Shown: positions 16,111 to 27,681, counted from the first letter of the stretch. The stretch: 64,000 nucleotides of DNA from Desulfuromonadales bacterium (GCA_024636295.1 JAGXHI010000061.1:214020-278019); one strand, 5' to 3'. The notes: generated by a model not told the origin, from the letters alone. Made by a program: numbers and translations.

Positions 16111-17844
16111 ATGTTGCTTCGGCTGATGTTTTTACTGTTGCTCCCGGTATCGATTTCTGGATGCATGGGGCCGTTTCACTCCATTTCTTCTGGGGATGGC
16201 GAGGGAGGAAAATATGTTTATACTCCTAAGGACCAATCCCCGGCTTCTGAAGCCCTGTATTACTTCACGAAGGCACGCCTTCTCGCCCTGGATGGTGATC
16301 TGAAAGAGGCAGAAAAGTCCCTCTCCCGGGCAATTGAGCTGGATCCGGACGATCTTTTTCTCCGCACTTCGCTCGTTCAGCTCTATGTCCAACTCGACCG
16401 GGAGGAACTGGCGGTAAAAACAGCGCGCGAATTGGTGGACAGGCACCCGGAAAATGTCGAAATACGGCATCTGCTTGCCGATCTCCATTTCAACCGGGAA
16501 GAGAATTCCGAGGCCATCGAGCATTACCAGCGGATCATCGAACTGGATCCCGATCAGGAAAGCGCCTATCTCCATCTGGCGTTGGCACTGGCTCGTTCCG
16601 GAGATCCCGGTAGGGCTATTGAAACGGCGAAGGAATTGCGGAAAAGAAATCCCGGGTCCCTGCAGGCGAATCTCATCCTGGGTGGTCTCTATCGGGAAAC
16701 GGGCCTGGATGGTCTTGCCGAAGAAATTTATCTTGAGCTGCTCGAAAGCAATCCGGGTCTGGAGCCGGCCTATCTGGAACTCGGGGGGATTTACGAGAGC
16801 AGAGATGAGATTGGAAAGGCTATTGGCATCTATGAAGCCGCCGTTCGCGAAAGCCCCAGGGATCTGGCCCTTCGCCAGCACCTTGTCCGGCTTTACATTC
16901 TACACAAAGACCTCGACCGCGCACTGGCGGAATTGCAAAGCATTCTGGAGATTGAGCCCGAAAATCTTGAAGCGTTGCGCAAGACGGGTCTGATTTACAT
17001 GGAGCAGAGTCAATGGAATAAGGCGGTGCAGGTTTTTTCCGGGATTCTGGACCTCAACTCCGATATGGATCCCATTCAGTTTTATCTGGGGAGTTCGCTG
17101 GAACACCTCGAGGACTGGGACGGGGCATTAAAAGCTTTCCTGGCTATTTCACCAGAACCCCATCGCGATCTGTACGTCGATGCGGTCACCCATGTGGGTT
17201 TCCTGTATCATCGGCTCGGACGGGTGGACGAAGCGGTTTCCATCCTTGACAAAATGCTTCAGGACGTTCGAGGACGATCGGAACACTACATTTTCCTTGC
17301 CTCACTCCTGGAGGAGCAAGGAAAGTTCGAAGAAGCCCTGAGGGCGGTTGACAGGGGAAAAGCTGTATTCCCGGACAACATGGAACTGAGCTATCACCGT
17401 GGAATCATCCTGGAGAAGAAAGGCGACCGGCAAAGGGCCCAGGAGGAAATGCGCAATGTACTCGACTCGAATCCGGATCACGTGGAAGCGCTCAATTTCC
17501 TCGCTTACGCCTATGCCGAAAAAGGGGAAAACCTTCAGGATGCGCTTCAGATGGCGCGCCATGCGTTATCCCTCAAAAATGAGCCGCATATCATGGATAC
17601 CCTGGGATGGATCTATTATAAGCTCGGCCGTTACGAGGACGCCCGACAGGAGCTTGAAAAGGCATCCGAAGCCCTTTCCGCGGATCCCGTGGTTCTTGAG
17701 CATCTGGGGGATGTTTACAGGGCGCTGGAACTCCATGAGAAATCCCGATCCACATACGAACGCGCGCTGGAGCGGGATCCCGACAATGAAAGTCTGCGGC
17801 GGAAGTCTGGGCAATCAGATTCGGATGGCCATGCGCCCCGTTAG
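16111..17844 (+). CDS. TPR-repeat outer-membrane lipoprotein
   Basis: 577 aa. Signal sequence with lipobox SISGC, so a lipoprotein after Lgt processing. From about residue 45 it is built of tandem tetratricopeptide repeats of 34 residues (e.g. AEKSLSRAIELDPDDLFLRT, AIEHYQRIIELDPDQESAYL), roughly 14 in all, ending in a polar tail. Such proteins are scaffolds; in this group TPR lipoproteins often precede a LolB/DUF4292-like lipoprotein, as here. AGGAG six bases before the ATG. Its 3' end overlaps the next gene, which indicates cotranscription. The partner is not identifiable. Confidence 0.88.
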   Translation: MLLRLMFLLLLPVSISGCMGPFHSISSGDGEGGKYVYTPKDQSPASEALYYFTKARLLALDGDLKEAEKSLSRAIELDPDDLFLRTSLVQLYVQLDREELAVKTARELVDRHPENVEIRHLLADLHFNREENSEAIEHYQRIIELDPDQESAYLHLALALARSGDPGRAIETAKELRKRNPGSLQANLILGGLYRETGLDGLAEEIYLELLESNPGLEPAYLELGGIYESRDEIGKAIGIYEAAVRESPRDLALRQHLVRLYILHKDLDRALAELQSILEIEPENLEALRKTGLIYMEQSQWNKAVQVFSGILDLNSDMDPIQFYLGSSLEHLEDWDGALKAFLAISPEPHRDLYVDAVTHVGFLYHRLGRVDEAVSILDKMLQDVRGRSEHYIFLASLLEEQGKFEEALRAVDRGKAVFPDNMELSYHRGIILEKKGDRQRAQEEMRNVLDSNPDHVEALNFLAYAYAEKGENLQDALQMARHALSLKNEPHIMDTLGWIYYKLGRYEDARQELEKASEALSADPVVLEHLGDVYRALELHEKSRSTYERALERDPDNESLRRKSGQSDSDGHAPR

Positions 17845-18679
17845 ACTCCTCGCTGTCGACTCTGCCGCTTTACCTAAACGCCTGTTTTACCTGGCCGTCA
17901 TGGGGTGCCTCGCATTGAGCGCCTGCGCTAGGCCGATGGCGCCTCCGGCTGAAAAAATTCCTCCCGACATGGGGGAGATTCTCCTGCAAAAGCTCAAAGA
18001 TCATGCTGCGGATTTTGATTCCCTCAGCGCTCTGGCCAGAGTCAGGATGTCCTCCGAGAGCAGAACGATGGGAGGAAGGCAGGTCCTGCTTGCGGAGAAG
18101 CCGAATCGTTTGCGTGCCGAGGTGTTGAGTCCTTTCGGGCAGCCGTTGCTGATCCTGGCCACAGATGGAAGTGAAGTGTACGTCTGGGACATCTCTGAAG
18201 GGAAACTCTATCGTGGGAACGCTTCCTCGGGAACGATTCAGCGCCTCCTGGGGCTGCCTATCAAGTTAATGGATCTGATCGGAATCCTGCTTTACGATCC
18301 GCCTCTTATTTCCCATGAACAGCCGGTCGTTTTTCCTGCGGAGGGGGGTGGTTATCTGATGATTCTGCGGGGAGAGGATGAATGGGAACAGCGGATGCTC
18401 TTTGATCGGGACCTCAACCTGACTAAAGCGGATTTTTATCATCATGAAAATCCGGTTGTTCTTACAGAGTATGCCGATTTCGATTCGGAACATTCCTTCC
18501 CACTTAAAATTTCGGTGGGGATGCCGGAGAGGAGTGCAGAGGCCTCTCTTTCCTTCTCCGAATTAAAACTGAATCCCCATCTGCCCCGGGAGCGCTTTAC
18601 GCTGGAACCACCACAGGGGGTGCGAATCCTGCCTCTTCAGGAAGAGGAGAAGACCCTGGAATCTCTCGACCTTCATTAA
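17831..18679 (+). CDS. LolB/DUF4292-like outer-membrane lipoprotein
   Basis: About 282 aa. The track ORF begins at 17399, but its first 140 residues are a shadow of the TPR gene. ATG 17825 or 17831 (MRPVRLLAV...) opens the lipoprotein signal, with lipobox LSAC. The mature part (FDSLSALARVRMSSESRTMGGRQVLLAEKPNRLRAEVLSPFGQPLLILATDGSEVYVWD) matches the LolA/LolB-type beta-barrel half-shell seen in DUF4292 proteins, which bind lipid acyl chains. A role in lipoprotein or lipid handling at the outer membrane is inference. Overlaps the TPR gene by about 14 bases. The peptide-binding lipoprotein gene follows 20 bases later. Confidence 0.78.
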   Translation: MRPVRLLAVDSAALPKRLFYLAVMGCLALSACARPMAPPAEKIPPDMGEILLQKLKDHAADFDSLSALARVRMSSESRTMGGRQVLLAEKPNRLRAEVLSPFGQPLLILATDGSEVYVWDISEGKLYRGNASSGTIQRLLGLPIKLMDLIGILLYDPPLISHEQPVVFPAEGGGYLMILRGEDEWEQRMLFDRDLNLTKADFYHHENPVVLTEYADFDSEHSFPLKISVGMPERSAEASLSFSELKLNPHLPRERFTLEPPQGVRILPLQEEEKTLESLDLH

Positions 18680-18699
18680 ATACACGTCAAAGGAAGACG

Positions 18700-20322
18700 A
18701 TGCACAAATTTCATATATCAGCAATGTTGATTCTCCTGCTCGGTCTGATCGGTTGCGATCGGCGGGAGCCGGTTATTCCAGCCGAAGGGGCGGAAGCTGC
18801 TCCGGCCTACGGTGATACCATCATAATGGGATCGATCGGTGATGCCAGCAACCTGCTGCCAGTTCTGGCTTCCGATTCGGCCTCTTCGGATATTGCCGGA
18901 ATGGTCTACAACGGTCTGGTTCGTTACGACAAGAACCTTCAGATCGAGGGGGATCTGGCCGAATCATGGGAAATTTCAGAAGATAACCTGACCATCACCT
19001 TTCACCTTCGCGACGGGGTGACCTGGCATGACGGCGCCCCTTTCACCTCGGAAGATGTTCTATTCACTTATCGACTCTACATCGATCCGAAAACCCCCAC
19101 CGCCTATGCCGAACGATACAGGCAGGTGGAGTCCGCGGAGGCTCCCGACCCCCACACATTTCGGGTGACCTATCGAAAGCCTCTGGCCACGGCTCTCATC
19201 AGCTGGGGGATGCCGGTCCTTCCCAAGCATCTTCTCGAGGGACAGGAGATCACCGAGAGTCCACTCTCCAGAGCACCCATCGGCACGGGACCCTACCGGT
19301 TTGTGGAATGGAAGCCCGGAGAGAAAATCGTACTGGAGGCGAATTCCGATTATTACGAGGGCAAACCCTATATCAAGCGGATGGTCTATCGGATCATTCC
19401 GGATCTTTCCACCATGTTCCTGGAATTGCAGTCCGGGGGGCTCGATTATATGGGGCTGACCCCTCTTCAGTACGACAAGCAGACCGACACTCCGGCTTTC
19501 AAACGGCGCTACAATAAATTTCGCTATGCAGCATCATCCTACACGTACATGGGCTATAATCTCAAAAGGCCCATGTTTCAGGATAAACGGATCAGGCAGG
19601 CGCTGGCCTATGCCCTGAACAAGGAAGAAATTATCGAGGGCGTCCTTCTGGGGCTGGGACAGGTCGCTACCGGTCCCTACAAACCGGAGACATGGGTCTA
19701 CAATCCGGACGTGCGCCGCTATCCCTATTCCCCCGAAAAAGCAAAAGCCCTTCTTTCCGAGGCAGGATGGATCGACAGCGATGGGAACGGTTTTCTGGAT
19801 AAGGACGGAGAACCCCTCTCCTTTACAATCATTACCAACCAGGGGAATGATCAGCGGATCAAAACGGCTGAAATCATTCAGCGACGCCTCCGGGAGATCG
19901 GTGTCGACGTCAACCTCCGGGTGGTGGAATGGGCTTCGTTCCTCAAAGAATTCGTGAATCCCGGGAATTTTGATGCCATTATTCTCGGCTGGACCATTCC
20001 CCCGGATCCGGATGCCTACAATGTCTGGCATTCAAGTAAAACCGGACCTCAGGAGCTGAACTTCATAAATTTCAAGAATGAAGAGGTGGATGAACTCCTC
20101 GAAAAGGGACGCAGAACACTGGATCAATCCGAGCGGCAGAAAATCTATTATCGTTTTCAGGAGATTCTGGCGGAAGAGCAGCCTTACACGTTCCTCTACG
20201 TTCCCGATGCGCTGCCGGTGGTCGCCGCCCGATTCCGGGGGATCGATCCCGCTCCGAACGGAATCATGTACAATTTCATCAAGTGGTATGTTCCTGAAAA
20301 GGAGCAAAGATTCAAGCGCTGA
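18700..20322 (+). CDS. Peptide/nickel ABC substrate-binding lipoprotein (SBP family 5)
   Basis: 540 aa. Signal with lipobox LIGC. SBP_bac_5 fold: GDASNLLPVLASDSASSDIAG near the start, then LAESWEISEDNLTITFHLRDGVTWHDGAPFTSEDV, GTGPYRFVEW and RIRQALAYALNKEEII. It would capture oligopeptides or similar solutes outside the membrane for the DppB-like permease encoded at 20.5 kb and the DppC-like one at 25.3 kb. No ATP-binding subunits are encoded with this set; the DppDF pair at 27.8-29.7 kb could serve it. SD AGGAAG before the ATG. Confidence 0.9.
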   Translation: MHKFHISAMLILLLGLIGCDRREPVIPAEGAEAAPAYGDTIIMGSIGDASNLLPVLASDSASSDIAGMVYNGLVRYDKNLQIEGDLAESWEISEDNLTITFHLRDGVTWHDGAPFTSEDVLFTYRLYIDPKTPTAYAERYRQVESAEAPDPHTFRVTYRKPLATALISWGMPVLPKHLLEGQEITESPLSRAPIGTGPYRFVEWKPGEKIVLEANSDYYEGKPYIKRMVYRIIPDLSTMFLELQSGGLDYMGLTPLQYDKQTDTPAFKRRYNKFRYAASSYTYMGYNLKRPMFQDKRIRQALAYALNKEEIIEGVLLGLGQVATGPYKPETWVYNPDVRRYPYSPEKAKALLSEAGWIDSDGNGFLDKDGEPLSFTIITNQGNDQRIKTAEIIQRRLREIGVDVNLRVVEWASFLKEFVNPGNFDAIILGWTIPPDPDAYNVWHSSKTGPQELNFINFKNEEVDELLEKGRRTLDQSERQKIYYRFQEILAEEQPYTFLYVPDALPVVAARFRGIDPAPNGIMYNFIKWYVPEKEQRFKR

Positions 20323-20355
20323 TTTGTGCCGGGAGTCTGCATGATCCCATTGCAT

Positions 20356-20388
20356 CGATCGGATGAATACTCCGGATTCATCCGATCG
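20356..20388 (+). repeat. Perfect 13-bp hairpin between SBP and permease genes
   Basis: CGATCGGATGAAT and ATTCATCCGATCG pair perfectly across a seven-base loop (ACTCCGG), 33 bases after the SBP stop. No T-run follows, so it is probably a 3'-end stabiliser or processing stem that sets SBP above permease expression, rather than a full terminator. The opp operon at 29.8 kb has a comparable stem. Confidence 0.6.
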
Positions 20389-20503
20389 ACCGTAAAAAGC
20401 AGGGCAATGCTCTTCTTTTTTCTTGAAGTGATACCATTCTCCGGTATAAACGAAGAAGAAACGGGTCATCCGAATTTCCTGCGATTAACGCACAGTGAAT
20501 GAA

Positions 20504-21478
20504 ATGGTTAAATATCTTTCCAAGCGCCTGCTCATGATGATTCCTCTTCTTCTGGGAATCACGCTGATTTCCTTCATCGTCATCCATTTGGCGCCTGGGG
20601 AACCCACGGATATTCAAACGGAACTCAATCCGGAGGCAAGCACCGAACTTAAGGAGCGACTGCGGGCACAGTATAATCTGGACAAACCGCTGATGGTTCA
20701 GTACGGAATCTGGCTTGGTCGGATTGCCCGCCTGGATTTCGGCAACTCCTTTTCCCAGGATCGGAGGCCCGTCGCGGCAAAAATCGCCGAGCGACTTCCG
20801 ATTACGATTCTGATAAACATTCTTTCAATAGTATTGATTCTTCTGGTGGCGGTCCCAATCGGCATATTATCGGCGATCAGAAGGAATTCTCTTTTCGATC
20901 GTTCCACGACCATTTTCGTTTTTCTCGGTTTTGCCACACCCTCATTCTGGCTTGCCCTGCTGCTCATGGATTTTTTAGGCGTGAGGCTTGGAATTTTTCC
21001 GGTAGCGGGTTTGAAATCTCTCGGGTACGATTATCTGGGATGGGGAGGGAAATTTCTGGACATCGCCCACCATCTGGTCCTTCCTGTCTTTGTGTCCGCT
21101 TTCGGCGGGTTGGCGGGCTTCTCTCGTTACATGCGCTCCAACATGCTGGAAGTCATACGCCAGGATTACGTCCTGACCGCCCGTGCAAAGGGCCTTCCTG
21201 AGAGGTTGGTCATTTACAAGCACGCTCTGCGAAATGCGCTTCTTCCGGTCATTACCATACTCGGACTCTCCGTTCCGGGACTGATCGGAGGAAGCGTCAT
21301 CTTCGAAACCATCTTCGCCATTCCCGGGATGGGAAAACTTTTTTATGACGGTGTCATGATGCGCGATTATCCCCTGATCATGGGAGTTCTGGTGATCGGG
21401 GCCATTCTCACCCTGGTCGGAAATCTCATTGCGGATCTCAGTTACGCACTGACCGACCCCCGCATTCGTAAGGCCTGA
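20504..21478 (+). CDS. Peptide ABC transporter permease, DppB type
   Basis: 324 aa inner-membrane permease with six helices. N-terminal [34 protein letters not shown] is typical of DppB/OppB. BPD_transp_1 domain with the ATPase-contact EAA loop at [29 protein letters not shown]. The track starts at GTG 20495; ATG 20504 gives the family N-terminus. No strong SD at either. Belongs with the SBP gene upstream. Its DppC partner is not next but 3.8 kb downstream, beyond ugd, galE and the OmpA gene. Confidence 0.92.
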   Translation: MVKYLSKRLLMMIPLLLGITLISFIVIHLAPGEPTDIQTELNPEASTELKERLRAQYNLDKPLMVQYGIWLGRIARLDFGNSFSQDRRPVAAKIAERLPITILINILSIVLILLVAVPIGILSAIRRNSLFDRSTTIFVFLGFATPSFWLALLLMDFLGVRLGIFPVAGLKSLGYDYLGWGGKFLDIAHHLVLPVFVSAFGGLAGFSRYMRSNMLEVIRQDYVLTARAKGLPERLVIYKHALRNALLPVITILGLSVPGLIGGSVIFETIFAIPGMGKLFYDGVMMRDYPLIMGVLVIGAILTLVGNLIADLSYALTDPRIRKA

Positions 21479-21630
21479 CGTCTCTTCGTTTTTATCCCGC
21501 AAGGTGGACAAGTATTCGATTTTTAAATAAAAATAATCAAGGGACGTCGAAATTGCCCTTGAACTGAGCCCGTTTTTCCGGTATACCGAAAATCTATTTT
21601 TAAGTTTTGTCTTTTGGTCTGGAGAAAGAA

Positions 21631-21756
21631 ATGAATTATTATCTGATTTTTACCTCGCTCTATTTATTCGGAGTTGGATCGGGTCTTGTTCTTGCCTTCA
21701 TGCTGAGCAACCGCGGTGTGCACAGTACACGGAGGAAAAGCCCCTGGGAATTTTAA
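21631..21756 (+). CDS. Small single-helix membrane protein, 41 aa (putative)
   Basis: Too short for the ORF track. MNYYLIFTSLYLFGVGSGL begins a protein with one membrane helix (about 4-24) and a basic C-terminus (RGVHSTRRKS). GGAG lies six bases before the ATG, within GGAGAAAGAA. It sits in the 467-base gap between the DppB-like permease and ugd; the rest of that gap shows nothing recognisable. A small membrane peptide of unknown role, or chance; the SD and helix-plus-positive-inside pattern support translation. Confidence 0.45.
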   Translation: MNYYLIFTSLYLFGVGSGLVLAFMLSNRGVHSTRRKSPWEF

Positions 21757-21945
21757 CCTCTCCATCTGGAAAAATAAAAACCCGCAATTTCCCTTTTCCC
21801 TGCGCTTTTTACGGTCATTTATTCTTCTGAAGTCTGTCCGCGTTCTTCGAGAAATGAATAACGTCGACCCTTTTTTATTGAAAATATTCGCCTTTATGGT
21901 AAGTTCTCGTGGTTTTTGGCCTCTAGGTAGCGGGAAGGATTGGAT

Positions 21946-24293
<2,348 letters not shown>

Positions 24294-24419
24294 ATTTTTG
24301 ATTTCTTTTGGAGGCAAATGCCCCAGCAGGTGTATCTGCACCTTGGCTTCCTGGCTGAAAAGTGCACGATAGACTCTCTTCAACAGCCTCTGAAATGAAT
24401 TTTTTAATGGAGTCCTGTG

Positions 24420-25124
24420 ATGAAAGGGAGGACGCGGTTTTTAGCTTTAGCGGTTTTTTTCGTTGCAGGTCCATATCTGTCCGAAGGGACCGCTTCCTCC
24501 ATTATGATTGATGGTGGCCTGTCCGAACCAAAATCCGCCGAAGAAACCGTTGCACCGCATTCTCTCGTGGCCATCGGGGCGGAAACGCCGGTTCTTCAGG
24601 ATGGGGACGGCGACGGCGTGCCTGATGAACTGGATAAATGCCCCAATACTCACTGGGGGGCGGTGAATGAACTCGGTTGTCCCACCGACAGCGACGGGGA
24701 CGGCGTGGCGGATGAACTGGACAATTGCCACGGAACCTCCCTTGGCGTCAAAGTTGGTCCATATGGCTGTCCGGAGGAAAAATCCTATCAGCTTATCGTC
24801 GAATTTCTCCCCGGTGAGGTGGAAATTCTTCCGAAATATCACGAAGAACTGAAAAGAGCGGCGGAATTCATCTCCGATATGCCTGCAGGAGTCTTTCGGA
24901 TCGAAGGGCATACCGACAGCGTGGGTACGGTTGATGCTAACCGCAGAATCTCCTCACTTCGGGCGGAGAGTGTCCGAAAATACCTGCTTAAACAGTTCGA
25001 TATCTCCTCCAATCGGGTCGAAGTGAAAGCCTATGGGGAATCTCGCCCCGTTGCCGACAATGGAACCCAGGAGGGGCGCCAACAGAACAGAAGAGTGGTC
25101 ATCGTCTATCATCCGGGGGAATGA
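24420..25124 (+). CDS. OmpA-family protein with thrombospondin type 3 repeats
   Basis: 234 aa, exported (hydrophobic segment FLALAVFFVAGPYL at the N-terminus). Residues about 60-115 hold two calcium-binding TSP3-type repeats (DGDGDGVPDELDKCPNT and DSDGDGVADELDNCHGT). Residues about 120-232 are the peptidoglycan-binding OmpA domain (GHTDSVGTVDANRRISSLRAESV, AYGESRPVADN, QNRRVVIV). No beta-barrel, so a periplasmic linker between envelope and peptidoglycan. ATG 24420 with GGAG seven bases upstream is preferred to GTG 24417. It follows galE by 126 bases. Confidence 0.88.
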   Translation: MKGRTRFLALAVFFVAGPYLSEGTASSIMIDGGLSEPKSAEETVAPHSLVAIGAETPVLQDGDGDGVPDELDKCPNTHWGAVNELGCPTDSDGDGVADELDNCHGTSLGVKVGPYGCPEEKSYQLIVEFLPGEVEILPKYHEELKRAAEFISDMPAGVFRIEGHTDSVGTVDANRRISSLRAESVRKYLLKQFDISSNRVEVKAYGESRPVADNGTQEGRQQNRRVVIVYHPGE

Positions 25125-25300
25125 ATCGCAGCCTGGCGAATTTCGGAAAATCAGATGACCAGAATCCCATCCTCTTTTTCGCTCTTCGGGAGAAATTCCT
25201 GCCCGATTCTATCACAACCTTTGAATTGGCCAGAAAAAAGAGTATTCTGTTCATCAGGTGCTTTCAGTGAACCCGCTTTCCAGGTTTTTCAATTCGACTC

Positions 25301-26155
25301 ATGGTTCAATCCTCTCCCACATCCTTCCGGAAAATCATCTGGCAGCGATTGATTCGCAATCGCATGGCCATGGCTGGCGCAGCCATTGTCCTTACCATGT
25401 TCCTCCTCGCTTTTTTTTCGACCTTCGTGCCACGCGACCCGGGCGCCATTGATATCGCGCACCGGTTGGAGCCACCCAGCTGGCAGTATCCTCTCGGTAC
25501 GGACGATCTGGGCAGGGATGTGTTAACGCGTATACTGTATGGCGCCCGAATTTCGCTGCTGGTTGGTTTCGTCGCTGTAGGGATTGCCACAATGATCGGC
25601 ATTGTCGTCGGGGCTCTGGCGGGATACTATGGCCGGTGGATTGATGCCGTTATGATGCGGTTCGTGGATATCATGCTCTGTTTTCCGACATTTTTCCTCA
25701 TTCTTGCCGTTATCGCATTTCTTGAGCCATCCATCTGGAACATCATGATTATCATCGGTCTGACAAGCTGGATGGGCGTGGCACGCCTGGTACGAGCGGA
25801 GTTTCTCTCGCTTCGGGAAAGAGACTTCGTGCAGGCGGCCAGGACACTCGGCGCCTCGGACTCACGGATTATTTTCCGTCACGTTCTGCCAAATGCTCTT
25901 TCTCCCGTTCTTGTATCGGCCACCCTCGGGGTCGCGGGGGCAATCCTGACTGAAAGTGCTCTTTCGTTTCTGGGGATAGGCGTGCAGCCTCCAACTCCTT
26001 CCTGGGGAAACATGCTGATTACAGGAAAACAGACTCTGGGCACTGCCTGGTGGATGTCTGCTTTTCCAGGTCTCGCCATTTTGATAACGGTGCTGGGCTA
26101 CAACCTGCTCGGGGAAGGAATCCGGGATGCCCTCGATCCCCGGCTTAAGGAATGA
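25301..26155 (+). CDS. Peptide ABC transporter permease, DppC type
   Basis: 284 aa. Short cytosolic N-terminus, then six helices. HRLEPPSWQYPLGTDDLGRDVLTRILYGARISL is the DppC/OppC signature before the BPD_transp_1 domain. EAA loop at QAARTLGASDSRIIFRHVLPNALSPV, and FLGIGVQPPTPSWG near the end. It is the natural partner of the SBP and DppB-like genes at 18.7 and 20.5 kb, separated from them by the ugd-galE-OmpA block. ATP-binding subunits are missing from this set. Confidence 0.9.
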   Translation: MVQSSPTSFRKIIWQRLIRNRMAMAGAAIVLTMFLLAFFSTFVPRDPGAIDIAHRLEPPSWQYPLGTDDLGRDVLTRILYGARISLLVGFVAVGIATMIGIVVGALAGYYGRWIDAVMMRFVDIMLCFPTFFLILAVIAFLEPSIWNIMIIIGLTSWMGVARLVRAEFLSLRERDFVQAARTLGASDSRIIFRHVLPNALSPVLVSATLGVAGAILTESALSFLGIGVQPPTPSWGNMLITGKQTLGTAWWMSAFPGLAILITVLGYNLLGEGIRDALDPRLKE

Positions 26156-26188
26156 CTGTAGAACCCGCCCTGAACCAGCCGGCCGACA

Positions 26189-26602
26189 ATGAAATTTCAA
26201 GAACCTTCCGAACTGATTCTCGCTCGCTGCCGTGCTTTTGTTGGTGGTGATTTCAAGTTTATATACGAAAGCTACCATCCCGAGTCCAGTTTCCGCCGCA
26301 TCTTCCCGTCCCAGGATGATTACATCCGCTACGGATGCAGCAATCTCATCCACAATTTCCGGATCCGGGAATGTCGGATTCTACGGGAGGAGATCGCTGG
26401 AGATGCGGCGCGTGTTATCTGGTACATGGACATGAGCTTTCAGGGTGGGCAAAGCCGGACCCTGGAGCTGTCCATTCTGCGGAGAATGGAAGGGGAATGG
26501 CGCTATCTGGGCGGGCGAAAACGGGATCGCCATGAATTTCCGAGCGAAATCGAAGATGTTGGTTGGGATGATTTCAGAGGGGAGGGGGAGATCCTCCTCT
26601 GA
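26189..26602 (+). CDS. YchJ-like NTF2-fold protein
   Basis: 137 aa, cytosolic. The pattern ARCRAFVGGDFKFIYESYHPES at the N-terminus, then RVIWYMDMSFQGGQSRTLELSILRRMEGEWRYLGG, resembles the central NTF2-like domain of YchJ/UPF0225. The SEC-C zinc motifs that normally flank that domain are absent. Function unknown. Poor SD; 33 bases after the DppC gene, so probably its cotranscribed neighbour. The repeat element at 26.7 kb lies 100 bases downstream. Confidence 0.6.
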   Translation: MKFQEPSELILARCRAFVGGDFKFIYESYHPESSFRRIFPSQDDYIRYGCSNLIHNFRIRECRILREEIAGDAARVIWYMDMSFQGGQSRTLELSILRRMEGEWRYLGGRKRDRHEFPSEIEDVGWDDFRGEGEILL

Positions 26603-26616
26603 ACGGGCCGATACAA

Positions 26617-26766
26617 ATGGAAAAATATATTCAGATAATTGACCGCCGGTTTCTCGACAGCATGTCCTCGGCCGCAGAGGAAAGCGAAAATTATTTAGTT
26701 TTCGTCCGGAAACGGCCCTTTTCCGCAATCTCTGCGTCAACCCGCGGATTTGATTGTGCGGCGTAA
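26617..26766 (+). pseudogene. Short ORF running into a repeat, possibly truncated
   Basis: ATG 26617 opens MEKYIQIIDRRFLDSMSSAAEE and about ten more residues of unique sequence. The frame then enters the repeat element at 26703 and ends at a TAA inside it; the last 20 residues (VRKRPFSAISASTRGFDCAA) are repeat-encoded and recur at 49.5 kb. Either a gene whose 3' end was replaced by repeat insertion or a chance ORF. No clear SD. Confidence 0.2.
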
Positions 26767-26868
26767 AGTGCTACGCCTCCGCTCAAATCCTTGGTTTCCT
26801 TGATCTTACGAAAAATGACTCGTTTCCAGATCGAAAACTGCATTTGTGCTTCCTGGGGTTTCCGGACG
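26703..26868 (+). repeat. MITE-like repeat, copy 1
   Basis: 166-bp element bounded by a perfect 11-bp inverted repeat, CGTCCGGAAAC (26703-26713) and GTTTCCGGACG (26858-26868). Bases 26704-26827 match copy 2 at 49527-49650 in the same orientation with six mismatches by my count. An inner GGAAACG/CGTTTCC inverted pair bounds that shared core. It contains no transposase. It lies in the 357-base gap between the YchJ-like gene and the acyltransferase; nothing else is seen there. Confidence 0.8.
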
Positions 26869-26959
26869 GACACTATTTAAGTGCAAGCACATATTAGAAT
26901 ATTAGAGTATTCTCCGGTTGCCAGAGGTCATCACTGTTATCAGGGAGGGAGAGAGATCG

Positions 26960-27610
26960 TTGAACATCTCGATTGGAAGGCGAATCTGGGTTTCATTTGT
27001 TGCTTATGGCATCGGTTTTTACGCATCGGGAATAAACCGCTTCCGGATTGAGGGCGCCGAGCATATCCCACATCAGGGAGGCGCCATGCTGGCATCCAAT
27101 CACATCTCGGGATACGAGACCGTCCTGCTGCCCTGGGCCGTATTGCGGTATTACCCTCTCCAGATGGTCTGGGCGCCGGCCAAGGAAGAACTCTTTCAGA
27201 AAACTTTTCTCGGGTGGTTTTTTCGTTCCCTGGGCGCCTTTCCGGTGAGGCGCAGGAGGGATGTCAAAGCCGGACGTATTCTGGAGGATCTGCTCCAAAC
27301 GGAGAAGGTCATGATCTTCCCGGAAGGTACGCGCAATAGAGAGGGGGTGCTGGGAAAAGGCAACCGTGGGGTGGGAAAACTGATCTATGATGCACGGCCC
27401 ATTGTCATTCCCACTGCGCTGTGGGGACTCAACCGCTGGAAATTTCCGGGCCTTGGGCAGAAGGGAAGGGTAAGGTTTGGCGCGCCTCTTGATTTTTCAG
27501 ACCTTTTCGAGAGAGAAAATAACAAGGAAACCCAAATCCTTATTACCGAGCGGCTGATGGCGGCCATTGCCGACCTGCTCGAAGAAATTCGAAGCGACAC
27601 GGAAAAATAA
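26960..27610 (+). CDS. 1-acyl-glycerol-3-phosphate acyltransferase-like protein (PlsC family)
   Basis: Membrane-associated acyltransferase. 216 aa from the TTG at 26960, which follows a GGGAGGGAGAGAG SD; the track's TTG at 26918 has none. Block I reads NHISGYET, i.e. HX4E where the family usually has HX4D. Block III is FPEGTRNREG, as expected, and block IV is IVIPTALWGLNRWKFPG. A basic AFPVRRRRDVKAGR precedes block III. It would acylate lysophosphatidate or a related lysophospholipid. The Asp-to-Glu change in the catalytic dyad is unusual and may alter activity or mark a subfamily. Alone on the plus strand; convergent with the opp operon. Confidence 0.82.
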   Translation: MNISIGRRIWVSFVAYGIGFYASGINRFRIEGAEHIPHQGGAMLASNHISGYETVLLPWAVLRYYPLQMVWAPAKEELFQKTFLGWFFRSLGAFPVRRRRDVKAGRILEDLLQTEKVMIFPEGTRNREGVLGKGNRGVGKLIYDARPIVIPTALWGLNRWKFPGLGQKGRVRFGAPLDFSDLFERENNKETQILITERLMAAIADLLEEIRSDTEK

Positions 27611-27681
27611 TTCCATGTCTTCAGGAGATTCTTTCCGCTCTTCCATTCAATTTCAGTGGAAAAGGAGAGAAAAATCTCTTG

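Noticed and set aside
17399-17830. N-terminal 144 residues of the 426-aa track ORF
   Set aside because: Out-of-frame reading of the TPR gene (basic, Ser/Arg/Trp-rich); the lipoprotein signal begins at 17825/17831.
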